DNA from: Streptomyces orinoci
Lineage (GTDB): Bacteria > Actinomycetota > Actinomycetes > Streptomycetales > Streptomycetaceae
Length of the DNA: 55,244 nucleotides
Direction of reading: 5' to 3'
Assembly: GCF_003121295.1 (NCBI RefSeq)
Contig: NZ_PHNC01000021.1
Span: 1 to 55,244, forward strand
Shown here: in pieces, positions 26,201 to 32,747 of the stretch
Layout of the letters: every line of letters begins with the position of its first letter
Position numbering within the stretch: the stretch's first letter is position 1
Notes under the pieces: generated by a model
The model's database searches: none
What the model was told of the DNA's origin: nothing
What the model saw: only the letters and a program-made list of their open reading frames with translations
Translations under genes and position numbers: made by a program

Positions 26201-27661
26201 GGCGCTGCGGCGGAGGGTGGTGGTGTGGGCGAGGTCGTAGAAGTCCTCGGGCGCGGTCTGCCCGAGGTGTGCCGCGACGCGGGCGGCCAGTTCCCGCAGC
26301 GCCTTGGCCGAGCGGGCGGAGACCACCACGGGCAGGATGCCGGACGGGGGGTCCTCCCGGCGGGGCGGGGCCGGCGGGGTGGTGAGGATGGCATGGGCGT
26401 TGGCCCCGCCGAAACCGAAGGAGTTGACTCCGACGGCCGCCCGCCCCGGGCGCGGGAGCCGGACGGGTTCGACGGTGGGTGCCAGGCCCAGCCCGGGGAA
26501 GTCGATGTCCGGGTTGAGGTTGTGGGCGTGCAGGGTGGCGGGGGCCACGCCGTGCCGGAGCACAAGCATGGCCTTGAACAGACTCGGCATGGCGGAAGCC
26601 GGTTCCAGATGGCCCAGGTTGGACTTGACGGAGCCGATGGGCAGCGGCCCCACGGTGCGGCACTGCCCCAGGGCCCGTCCGACGGCCTGTGCCTCGGCCG
26701 GGTCCCCGGCGGGCGTTCCGGTGCCATGGGCCTCGAAGTACACCAGCTCGTCCGGGTCCACCCCGGCCCGCTGGTAGACGGTGCGCAGCAGCGCTTCCTG
26801 GGTCCGGGGGCTGGGCAGGGCCATCCCGCGGGTGCGGCCGTCGCAGTTGGTGCCGGTGCCGGCGATCACCGCATGGACGCGGTCGCCGTCGGCCAGCGCG
26901 TCGGCGAGCCGTTTGAGGACGACCACTCCCCCGCCCTCGGCCCGGACGAATCCGTCGGCCTCGGCGGAGAAGGCGGCACAGCGTCCGCTGGGCGAGAGCA
27001 TGCCGGCGTGCGAGAAGCCGGCGAAGGCGTAGGGGTGGCCGAGCACATTGACGCCGCCGGCCAGGGCGGTGCGGCTGGTGCCGTCCAGCAGGGTGCGGCA
27101 GGCGCGGTCCACGGCCACCAGGGCGGAGGAGCAGGCGGTGTCGATCGCCATGCTGGGGCCGTGCAGGTCAAAGCAGTACGAGACCCGGTTGGCGGCGATG
27201 GACAGGGTGGACCCGCTCATGGTGTAGGGGTTGGCGTACTGCTCGATGGTTCCCTGGACCGTTCCATAGAAGGGATCGGAGATCCCGATGAACACACAGG
27301 TATCGGATCCGGCCAGCGACTCGGCGGGGATCCCGGCGTCGTCCAGGGCTTCCACGGCCATTTCCAGCACCAGCCGCTGCTGGGGGTCCATGGCCTCGGC
27401 CTCTTTGGGGGCAATGCCGAAGTAGGCGGCGTCGAAGCCGGTCACATCGTCCAGGAAGCCCCCGGCGGCGGTGTAGCTGCGGCAGGCGCGCACGCCGCCG
27501 GGGTCCACAAAGCGGTTCTTGTCGAACCGGTCCGGTGGTATCTCCCCTACCGCGTCCCGCCCTTCGGACAGGGCCTCCCACAGCTTCCGCAGATCGGTGA
27601 TGCCGCCGGGCAGCCGGCAACCGGCGCCCACGACGGCCACGGCACGGTCGTCGCACTCCAT
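20267..27661 (-). CDS. Single-module reducing type I polyketide synthase, KS-AT-DH-MT-psiKR-ER-KR-ACP
   Basis: This encodes 2464 residues from ATG 27661. KS (1-430): Cys177 in DTACSSA, His312 in EAHGTGT, His351 in SNLGH. AT (about 525-840): GHSVGE with Ser619 and YAFH at 719-722, the phenylalanine pointing to malonyl-CoA. DH (about 880-1170): H915-x3-G-x4-P and Asp1076/Gln1080. C-MT-like (about 1330-1500): motif LELGAAPH at 1373-1380 lacks the usual GxG. A structural psiKR follows (about 1555-1740). ER (about 1760-2080): HGGAGAVG. KR (about 2100-2300): GGLGGFG, LDD at 2192-2194, catalytic Ser2235/2236, Tyr2249. ACP (2370-2455): GVDS with Ser2410. There is no loading module and no thioesterase, so it is probably iterative and its chain must be released by another enzyme; OleA encoded divergently is the candidate. 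Confidence 0.93.
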   Translation of the reverse strand: MECDDRAVAVVGAGCRLPGGITDLRKLWEALSEGRDAVGEIPPDRFDKNRFVDPGGVRACRSYTAAGGFLDDVTGFDAAYFGIAPKEAEAMDPQQRLVLEMAVEALDDAGIPAESLAGSDTCVFIGISDPFYGTVQGTIEQYANPYTMSGSTLSIAANRVSYCFDLHGPSMAIDTACSSALVAVDRACRTLLDGTSRTALAGGVNVLGHPYAFAGFSHAGMLSPSGRCAAFSAEADGFVRAEGGGVVVLKRLADALADGDRVHAVIAGTGTNCDGRTRGMALPSPRTQEALLRTVYQRAGVDPDELVYFEAHGTGTPAGDPAEAQAVGRALGQCRTVGPLPIGSVKSNLGHLEPASAMPSLFKAMLVLRHGVAPATLHAHNLNPDIDFPGLGLAPTVEPVRLPRPGRAAVGVNSFGFGGANAHAILTTPPAPPRREDPPSGILPVVVSARSAKALRELAARVAAHLGQTAPEDFYDLAHTTTLRRSAHPHRAAVLADSPRQAADRLERLFAGEPTHGARARKAQRDTVAYVFSGNASQWPGMAVGLPAADPAFRTALEEVDAALARHLGWSVAKELAEPEAARWRRTEVAQPALFAVQVGLAAVLAAHGLRPVAVAGHSVGEVAAAHLAGALTLEQAARVIAERSRTQGPTAGTGRMAAVGLPEAAAREELLPYTGELEIAGVNSDRDVTIAGSAEALAALGAQLKARDIFFQELDLDYAFHTFAMDPVEAPLRTALAGLEPTTTRIPFLSTVTGTALPGEALTAGYWWRNVRQPVRFHQAVTRLVADHAGILAEIGPHPVLRPYLQRTDATHVPTLHRQGDGPRDTAAAVAALIAAGAAMDRQAHFPRPGRVAELPAYPWQRERHWLGAPQDLVLRTSGTGLLDHPLLGERLPGPHPVWEGAIEPQLVPWMGDHRIAGSVLMPAAAYVEMALSAGRRALDRPVEVRHLGIASPLPVSWPDPGTARLQTAVTTEDGVVTISSSEGRGTACHPVVRAQARTLLGTAPAPIDPRAIRARCPRTVSGPDFYTICHSVGLQVGPAFQLLSQLSVGDEELLADYRNEHTHDAYTVHPVLLDGPFQATVALVEEQMRAGRAYLPSTFDSVRVWRTPSPAGVVHLRQRSFTETEFCWDVTYADADGTVTAEIEGFRTRRAYNTDRTPLTVQHTVLRAAPHPGTPAAPTPLPPPAGLAGAVRDRIERLHHALRDSGHDRFRAAAGETAAHCWAAALAGLLDHPAAPFALPDLLNGGLQPRHRRLVRLMLPLLARHQLARPADEDRWQLTGTAPRPQQLLRALIEDHPAFAAESLQLNARLRRLPATLRDTPGNQELLDTGATTYEQMYAAAPIRRFAHRVAQTLLAEIVRRWPGDRPLRVLELGAAPHALTAALLPLLPADRTRYICTDTSESALVAAQHRFTDHDFTEYRTLDRNAEPTTQGLGDGAFDLVVADGTLHTAADLAQALRQARTLLAPGGLLLATEEHDTWHQALLLGGTEEFWQRDDRTLRPDTVLLPPDRWPPLLRECGFTGTVRTGTDDCSVLLAAADRSPAAEPPLPTPEPDTTWLLATETDEENPPAQALAGLLGTARIIAATDDSAAWAGALPAGAVGIVCLLGEPRGPEETVGPEETVTRTTRRAAVLRALAAACAERAPHTRPRVWLVTRPTGLFPAPERPGHPLDAAAWATARTLANEQPGLRLCRISLEHTADDPAADARRLARELLTPTEEDEIVLTRGGRFVPRETQRPADRPAAAPAHTPFVLEVRDPGFTRRLVWRQTAPLRPGPGEIVVEVRAVALNFRDPMRANGLLPPEAVEGTPLSRGLGTDAAGVVSAVGPGVTEYTVGDRVSGLMAAGLASHALTRAATLGPIPDGMTFAEAATFPVAYLTVHRTLADEARPMPGETLLVHGGAGAVGLAALQCARTLGLRVIATAGTETKRDLLRTLGVEHVLDSRSLDFAPRVRQLTDGRGVDIVINSLSGEAIAQSLDLLRPNGRFIELGKRDIFLNNPLLLRPFHRSITFIGFNLDSIIFDPVRGPRLLLETAARAATGQYRPLPHTVHPAARVDEAFRLLQHSRHVGKVVVALDPLDEPVPVEPAPQVPELDPEGTYLITGGLGGFGAATAHWLADLGARHLALVSRRGAEAPEAPDVLQRLAGRGVRATAHAADVTDETAMRQVIAAVDATGHPLRGVAHCAMHLDDAPLAALTDERFAAVFAPKAAGADVLDRLTAGRQIDLFLLYSSVTAATGNLAQAPYVAANAYLEALTRARRRAGRPGTALAWGPVADTGYVARTGLGATMTGLGFEPITSAEAFTAAGHLLATGTDVAGVGRYRWGRARRLLPALATPRYSGLVPAAGMTDADESREELLRSLAAMSPEDAVRAITDALARHLAGVLHIDPSELDPDRGLEDFGVDSLMGAEFILQAREYFGIHIPPGELMGSGRTLTHFARLIHQRLGIHAQGGASPAPR

Positions 27662-27795
27662 CGTCAGCCCCCGTCCGGTTCCTCAACGCGGCCTGTGCTG
27701 GCGCAGGTTGTCATGCCTACCCCGCGCGGAGGCCGGTCAGCGTGGAGACAATGAGTTGGTTCTGCGCAGATCGCCGCCAAAAGCGCGGAAAACAT

Positions 27796-27814
27796 GGACA
27801 GTTGGTGATTGTCC
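27796..27814. promoter_or_regulatory. Inverted repeat between the PKS and oleA
   Basis: GGACA (27796-27800) and TGTCC (27810-27814) form a 19-base imperfect palindrome in the AT-richer stretch of the ~200-base divergent region between the PKS start (27661) and oleA (27862). It could be the operator that co-ordinates both genes. A TACGCT at 27850-27855 sits where the -10 of a leaderless oleA transcript would be. Confidence 0.4.
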
Positions 27815-27861
27815 GCCGATGGCGAGGCCATCCCCCCACGCCCCCGTCGTACGCTCAACAG

Positions 27862-28890
27862 GTGCCGCCTTCCCGTCGTGCCCGGCTGCTGTCCAACGCC
27901 GTGCATCTGCCGCCGCGGTACCGGACCATGGAACAGATCCGGGCGGGCATGATCGCGGCGGGGAGCCCCTTTGTTCCCCCGCCCGGCACACTGGAGAACC
28001 TCACCGGGGTCCGGGGCGTATACGTCAGAGCCGATGACGTGCAGGCCTCCGACCTCGCGGTGGCGGCCGCCCGCAAGGCGCTGGGGATGGCGCAGATGAG
28101 CGCCGATGAGATGGATCTGCTGCTGTTCGCCTCCACCTCCCAGGACCTGGTGGAACCCGCCACCGGCCATATCGTGGCGGCGAAACTCGGCGCGGTGTGC
28201 CCGGTGTTCGATGTGAAGAACGCCTGCAACAGCGTGCTCAACGCGGTGGAGACGGCGGCGGCCTTCATCGAGACGGGCCGGCACCGCACCGTACTGATCG
28301 CCTGCGGGGAGACCGCCACGCTCACCACCCGCTGGCATGCGCCCGACCAGGAGACCTTTATGCGTCACCTGCCCGGCTACACCGTCTCCGATGCGGGCGC
28401 CGCCCTGGTGCTGACCGCCGGTCCGGCGGGCCCGCGCGATCCCGGTGTGCTGCACGCGGTGTTCGCCGCCGACTCCTCCGCCTGGGAGGCGTGCACGGTG
28501 AAGGCCGGCGGCTCGATGTACCCGCGTTCCACCGACGACGACCACTACTGTCTCCGGCTCAATGAGAACCAACTCTCCCGGACCGGCCATGAGATGGCCC
28601 GGATGGTGCTGGAGCATGCGCCGCGGGAGATGGCCCTGGTGCGCCAGAGCGCCTTCGTCGCCGTCCACCAGATCTCCATGCCGCAGTTCCACGAGGCCTG
28701 CGCCCTGCTCGGCCTGCCGCCGAGCCGTTTCCTGGCCACGGTGGACCGGTACGGCAATGCGGCCTCCGCCTCCCTCCCGCTGCAACTGGCCCTGGCCCAG
28801 CGGTCGGACCGCCTGATGCCCGGTGACCTGGTCGCCCTGATCGGGCTGGCCAGCGGCTTCAGCATGGGGCTGGTGCTGATCCGGCTGTGA
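27862..28890 (+). CDS. oleA: OleA-like thiolase-fold condensing enzyme (KAS III family)
   Basis: This encodes 342 residues from GTG 27862 (MPPSRRARLLSNAVHLPPRY); longer frames add arginine-rich, unlikely sequence. The nucleophile is Cys122 in VKNACNSVLNAVE, with His269 in AVHQIS and Asn299 in RYGNAAS. DLVEPATGHI (Glu98) matches the EP-T block that carries the extra catalytic glutamate of OleA. OleA performs a non-decarboxylative Claisen condensation of two long acyl chains to a 2-alkyl-3-keto acid. It is transcribed away from the PKS and is the only freestanding condensing enzyme here. An ordinary FabH-like starter enzyme is the alternative, but the Ole set argues for OleA. Confidence 0.87.
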   Translation: MPPSRRARLLSNAVHLPPRYRTMEQIRAGMIAAGSPFVPPPGTLENLTGVRGVYVRADDVQASDLAVAAARKALGMAQMSADEMDLLLFASTSQDLVEPATGHIVAAKLGAVCPVFDVKNACNSVLNAVETAAAFIETGRHRTVLIACGETATLTTRWHAPDQETFMRHLPGYTVSDAGAALVLTAGPAGPRDPGVLHAVFAADSSAWEACTVKAGGSMYPRSTDDDHYCLRLNENQLSRTGHEMARMVLEHAPREMALVRQSAFVAVHQISMPQFHEACALLGLPPSRFLATVDRYGNAASASLPLQLALAQRSDRLMPGDLVALIGLASGFSMGLVLIRL

Positions 28891-28910
28891 CCGCGGCGCG
28901 GCCGCCGCGG
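28891..28910 (+). terminator. Perfect GC hairpin directly after oleA
   Basis: CCGCGGCG (28891-28898) and CGCCGCGG (28903-28910) are perfect complementary arms with a 4-base loop starting one base after the oleA stop. There is no T-tract, as is usual for streptomycete terminators. Confidence 0.6.
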
Positions 28911-29259
28911 CGCCCGCCGCCGCTCGGGGCCGCTTGGCGGCCGAAACAGAGCCGTTCGGCCCTCTCGCTCACCCAAGTACCGGGCGTGGACTGGCGGTTC
29001 GGGGCCCGGGGAGGCACGCCCGTGCCCATGGGCTGGCCGTGGATGTCGTATGGCCGTCCGGTGCCGCCCGCGCACGGCAACCCCGCCACCCGGGCACCGG
29101 CTCCGGCCGTCCGGCCGGAGCCGTCCGCTGACGAGCCCGGCCCCTCACCCGGCCGCCGGGGCGTCCCCGGCGGCACGCCGGGCGGACCGTCCGCTTACAC
29201 CCGCGTCCCGGGCCCCGGGGGCCCGTACGCTGTGCCGAGGCATGGGAGGAGACGGAGCG
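28911..29259. other. Intergenic, no gene seen
   Basis: About 350 very GC-rich bases between oleA and ppk2. In-frame extension of ppk2 to 29050 is possible on paper but gives proline/arginine-rich sequence unlike PPK2. No promoter can be defined with confidence. Confidence 0.45.
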
Positions 29260-30081
29260 GTGACCGACGGCCATGGACAGCGGCGGCTCCCCGGCGCCGT
29301 ATACCGGCAGGAGCTGCTGCGGCTCCAGACCGAACTGGTGAAGCTTCAGGAGTGGGTGCGCGCCGAGGGCGAGCGGCTGGTCGTGGTCTTCGAGGGCCGT
29401 GACGCGGCGGGCAAGGGCGGCGTCATCAAGCAGGTGACCGAGCGCCTGAACCCACGGGTCGCCCGGGTCGCCGCGCTGCCGGTACCGACCGAACGGGAGC
29501 GCACCCAGTGGTACTTCCAGCGGTATACGGCCCATCTGCCCGCGGCGGGCGAGATCGTCCTGTTCGACCGCAGCTGGTACAACCGGGCGGGAGTCGAGCA
29601 TGTCATGGGCTTCTGCACCGAGGCGGAGCACCGGCGCTTCCTGGAGCAATGCCCGGTCTTCGAACGGCTGTTGACGGAGGACGGGATCCTGCTGCGCAAA
29701 TACTGGTTCTCGGTGAGCGACACAGTGCAGGAGCAGCGGTTCCGTGACCGGCTGGCCGATCCCACCCGCAGCTGGAAGCTGTCGGCGATGGACCTGGAGT
29801 CCATCACGCGCTGGGAGGCGTACTCCCGGGCGAAGGACGAGATGTTCCAGCACACCGACACCCGGCATGCGCCGTGGTACGTGGTGGAGAGCGACGACAA
29901 ACGGTCGGCACGTATCAATATGATCGCCCACCTGTTGTCCACCGTGCCGTACCACGACGTACCAGGGCCCGCCCTGCAACTGCCGCCCCGCCCGCCCGCC
30001 ACCGGCTACCGCAGGCCACCGCGGGACCGCCAACGCCATGTGCCGGACCATGCGGCGGGGCTGGGGGGCGCGGGAGGCTGA
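29260..30081 (+). CDS. ppk2: Polyphosphate kinase 2 (PPK2) family protein
   Basis: This encodes 273 residues. GTG 29260 is chosen because GGAGGA lies nine bases upstream; ATG 29242 is an alternative in frame. The Walker A is GRDAAGKGG (46-54). The Walker B/lid block is FDRSWYNRAGVEHVMGFC (about 102-119). RWEAYSRAKDEMFQHTDT and APWYVVESDDKRSARIN follow, as in class I PPK2 enzymes, which move phosphate between polyphosphate and NDP. The C-terminal 35 residues are proline/arginine-rich and outside the fold. It appears monocistronic. Confidence 0.92.
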   Translation: MTDGHGQRRLPGAVYRQELLRLQTELVKLQEWVRAEGERLVVVFEGRDAAGKGGVIKQVTERLNPRVARVAALPVPTERERTQWYFQRYTAHLPAAGEIVLFDRSWYNRAGVEHVMGFCTEAEHRRFLEQCPVFERLLTEDGILLRKYWFSVSDTVQEQRFRDRLADPTRSWKLSAMDLESITRWEAYSRAKDEMFQHTDTRHAPWYVVESDDKRSARINMIAHLLSTVPYHDVPGPALQLPPRPPATGYRRPPRDRQRHVPDHAAGLGGAGG

Positions 30082-30307
30082 CCGCCGGTGTGCGGCCGTC
30101 CGTATGTGCCTCTGGTGACGGACCGGTCCTGGTCGCCTGGCCGACCGGCCCATACCCGGCGGGTCCAGAAGTTGAGGGTCGCAAAAGCACTGGTCAGCGA
30201 AGTGGCGAGAACTCGTTGGGTTCTGTCATTCCAGCCCATGGTTGGGGTCTGCCGTGCCGCCTAGCGTGAGCGCGGCAGTCATGAACCGAGGGAAATGAGA
30301 GTCGCCG

Positions 30308-30991
30308 ATGCTGGCACAGTTCGTCCTCTTCGATGGATTCGACCCGTTGGATGTCATCGCTCCGTTCGAGGTCTTCAGCGCCGCCCGGACCTTCACCGAT
30401 GGGGTGACCGTCGAACTGGCCAGTGCGGAAGGAGCCAGGCAGGTACCGAGCGGAATACCCGGCGTCGCGCTGACGGCTGCCGCTCGTCTCGCCCCGGACC
30501 GCGCGGACCTGGTCGTTGTGCCGGGCGCGGCCGGCAGGCTGCCCGGGCAGGGCGCGGACGACTCTGCCGAGGAACAGATTCCCGTGATCCTCAGCCGCGC
30601 GCTGACCACGGAGCTCCCGAAAATGCTCGCCGAAGCGCTGGCCGCAGCGGGCACCACGGTGGCCACGGTCTGTGGCGGGTCGCTGGTGCTGTCCATGGCC
30701 GGGCTTGTGCGGGGCCGCCATGCCACCACCCATCACCAGGGTCTGGACCTGCTGGGCGCGGGCGGTGTGCACGTCGTCCCGGGCCGGGTCGTCGATGACG
30801 GCGACCTGGTCACCGCCGGCGGCGTCACCTCCGGCCTGGATCTGGGCCTGTATCTGCTGGAACGGGAGACCGGGCCGAAAGTCGCGCTCGCCGTGGAGCA
30901 GCTCTTCGCCCACGAGCGCCGTGGCGTCGTCTGGCGCGACCAGGGGCCCGCACCGCTGTCCGCCGCCGGCGCTGCGGAGCAGCCGCGGTGA
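30308..30991 (+). CDS. DJ-1/PfpI family protein
   Basis: This encodes 227 residues. FVLFDGFDPLDVIAPFEVF opens a class I glutamine-amidotransferase-like fold, and the nucleophile elbow is TVCGGSLVLS with Cys122. VTSGLDLGLYLLE closes it. The opening and GGVTSGLDL resemble the ligand domain of GATase1-type (FtrA-like) regulators and isonitrile hydratase-like proteins, but there is no AraC HTH. It heads an operon: the next gene starts inside its stop codon (GTGA at 30988) and two more membrane protein genes follow. A stress or chaperone-like role is possible; the substrate is unknown. Confidence 0.83.
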   Translation: MLAQFVLFDGFDPLDVIAPFEVFSAARTFTDGVTVELASAEGARQVPSGIPGVALTAAARLAPDRADLVVVPGAAGRLPGQGADDSAEEQIPVILSRALTTELPKMLAEALAAAGTTVATVCGGSLVLSMAGLVRGRHATTHHQGLDLLGAGGVHVVPGRVVDDGDLVTAGGVTSGLDLGLYLLERETGPKVALAVEQLFAHERRGVVWRDQGPAPLSAAGAAEQPR

Positions 30992-31455
30992 CCAAGCTCC
31001 TGCTCATCCTGCACGTCCTCGCGGCGATCGTCGCCATCGGCCCGGTGACCGTGGCGGGCAGCATGTTTCCCGCCGCGGCCCGCCGTGCCGCCGGCACGCC
31101 CGGGACACTCGCCACGGTACGGATGCTGCACCGCGTCTGCCGGGTCTACGCCGGCCTCGGCCTGGCCGTTCCCGTCCTCGGCTTCGCCACCGCGAGCCAG
31201 CTGCATGTCCTGGGCAGCCCCTGGCTGATCACCTCGATCGTGCTGACGGGTGCGGCCGCATCGGTGCTGGCGCTGCTGGTACTGCCGGCCCAGGAACGCC
31301 TCCTCGCCCAGCTGGCCGAGTCCGCGGCCGGGACGGCGGCCGTCGAGCGCGCGCAGACCGCGCGCCTGGCCATGCTGACCGGCGCCTTCAACCTGCTCTG
31401 GGCGACGGTCACCGTCCTGATGATTCTCCGCCCCGGCTCCACCACGGGAGTGTGA
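30988..31455 (+). CDS. DUF2269-type integral membrane protein
   Basis: This encodes 155 residues from GTG 30988, overlapping the PfpI stop by four bases. Four membrane spans are visible: LLLILHVLAAIVAIGPVTVAG, YAGLGLAVPVLGFA, ITSIVLTGAAASVLALLVL and LLWATVTVLMIL. A conserved LHVLAA-x-GP start matches DUF2269. The function is unknown. It is co-translated with neighbours that are also small membrane proteins, suggesting a membrane complex. Confidence 0.78.
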   Translation: MTKLLLILHVLAAIVAIGPVTVAGSMFPAAARRAAGTPGTLATVRMLHRVCRVYAGLGLAVPVLGFATASQLHVLGSPWLITSIVLTGAAASVLALLVLPAQERLLAQLAESAAGTAAVERAQTARLAMLTGAFNLLWATVTVLMILRPGSTTGV

Positions 31456-31458
31456 CCC

Positions 31459-31776
31459 ATGACCGCCGACTCCGTACCCGCGCCACGGCTCGCACGCAGG
31501 CCGCTGCGCGCTTCGGCAACCATCGAACTGGTCAGCCTCGCCGTGTTGTTGGTCAACATCGCCACAGGGAACGCCCGGGAGATCGCTGCGTTGTTCGGCC
31601 CCGTACACGGGGTCGCCTGGCTCTTCGGCATCCTGGCCACCCGGCGCGACCCGCGGCGCAGCACCGGCGCCACGCTGCGCGCCATCATCCCCGGCATCGG
31701 GGGCCTGCTCGCGCTCCGTGCCCTGGAGCAGGCCGACGCACAGGCCGCTCCGGACACCGGATCGGGGGCACGATGA
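31459..31776 (+). CDS. DUF3817-like small membrane protein
   Basis: This encodes 105 residues from ATG 31459, three bases after the previous stop. The segment ATIELVSLAVLLVNIATG, then GPVHGVAWLFGILAT, and a third hydrophobic stretch IIPGIGGLLALRALE fit the DUF3817 pattern (IE near the first span, HG in the second). The function is unknown. Its stop overlaps the next start (ATGA). Confidence 0.72.
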   Translation: MTADSVPAPRLARRPLRASATIELVSLAVLLVNIATGNAREIAALFGPVHGVAWLFGILATRRDPRRSTGATLRAIIPGIGGLLALRALEQADAQAAPDTGSGAR

Positions 31777-32516
31777 CAGCCCGTCTTCCCGGGCTCGCGG
31801 CCACGGCGGCGCCGACCCTGGTGTTTGTGACCGCCTATGGTGCCGACGGGCTGCGGACCGCCCTTGTGGCGGCCACCGTGGCCGGTGTAATGGTCCTCGC
31901 CTGTGGTCTGTTGACCCGCCGGTACCTCCGGCATGCGGCGGTGGGCGCGCTGCTGGCGGTGACCTGCGCGGCCGTGGCGGTCGGTACCGGGCAGGCACGG
32001 GGCTTCTTCCTGCTGCCCATGCTGCTGCCCGCGGCATCCTCGGCGGCCTGCCTGCTGTCGGTGCCCGCCGGCCGTCCCCTGGCCGGCCTGGTGGCGAACC
32101 GGGTCGTGGGCGGCCCACCGCACTGGCGGTCGCACCGGCCGCTGCACCGTTTCTACCGTTGGATGACGGTGGGCATCGGCCTGGTGTGCCTGGCGAGTCT
32201 GGCCGCGCAGGCCGTCCTCTACAGCCGTGCGGAGGTCGCCTGGCTCGGTGTCCTCCACATCGTCATGGGAGCACTGTGGCCCGGGATCACCGCCGCCACG
32301 CTGGCTCTGTCGCGCCTGGCCGTGGCCCGTCACCGCGAGCCGGCGTACGGCGCGACGCCGCCGTCTGCGGACTTGCCGCGACCTCCGCCGATGCAGCCCC
32401 GCAGCTCACCGCCGCGCATACGCCCTGCCCTCACCAGGATCGTCACTCCTCCTCATGGAGATGGCAGGTCCGCCGCCAACATCACCGCCTCCTGCGCAAG
32501 CGTGAAGTTCGACTGA
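31773..32516 (+). CDS. DUF3159-type integral membrane protein
   Basis: This encodes 247 residues, with ATG at 31773 inside the previous stop. Six or so spans are visible. The segment GGPPHWRSHRPLHRFYRWMTVGIG between spans and the late LHIVMGALWPGITAATL match DUF3159. The C-terminal 60 residues (PSADLPRPPPMQPRS onward) are hydrophilic and lack the family's pattern; they may be extension sequence. It is the last gene of the four-gene operon starting at 30308. The function is unknown. Confidence 0.78.
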   Translation: MTARLPGLAATAAPTLVFVTAYGADGLRTALVAATVAGVMVLACGLLTRRYLRHAAVGALLAVTCAAVAVGTGQARGFFLLPMLLPAASSAACLLSVPAGRPLAGLVANRVVGGPPHWRSHRPLHRFYRWMTVGIGLVCLASLAAQAVLYSRAEVAWLGVLHIVMGALWPGITAATLALSRLAVARHREPAYGATPPSADLPRPPPMQPRSSPPRIRPALTRIVTPPHGDGRSAANITASCASVKFD

Positions 32517-32747
32517 GTCTGGACACACGCTGGGCGCCGGGCGTCAGATGACGACCGTTCGCGGTCAGTTGTCCACAACGGGCTTATACAGATTCCCCAT
32601 TGAGCGATAGGAGCGGTCAACTTCTGTCATTTGAAGACAACGGCGGAGCCTGTATATGCCATAGTCGCCTCGCGGTGATGGGGTCATGGCGCACAAGGCG
32701 CGAGCAGCGAGACCGCGAGGAACCGGCCACGCGGGAAAGGCGGGCGG

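Noticed and set aside
24521..27754. 1077-codon open frame on the plus strand inside the PKS region
   Set aside because: It is a mirror of the PKS coding strand: glycine/glutamine-rich, no domain, and the opposite frame has KS, AT and DH motifs with correct codon bias.
28887..29402. 171-codon frame between oleA and ppk2
   Set aside because: Proline/arginine-rich low-complexity sequence, overlaps the ppk2 start in another frame.
32568..32579. GTTGTCCACAAC, containing TTGTCCACA like a DnaA box
   Set aside because: Only one box, not a cluster, and no dnaA/dnaN nearby, so it is not an origin; such sites occur by chance or as isolated regulatory boxes.
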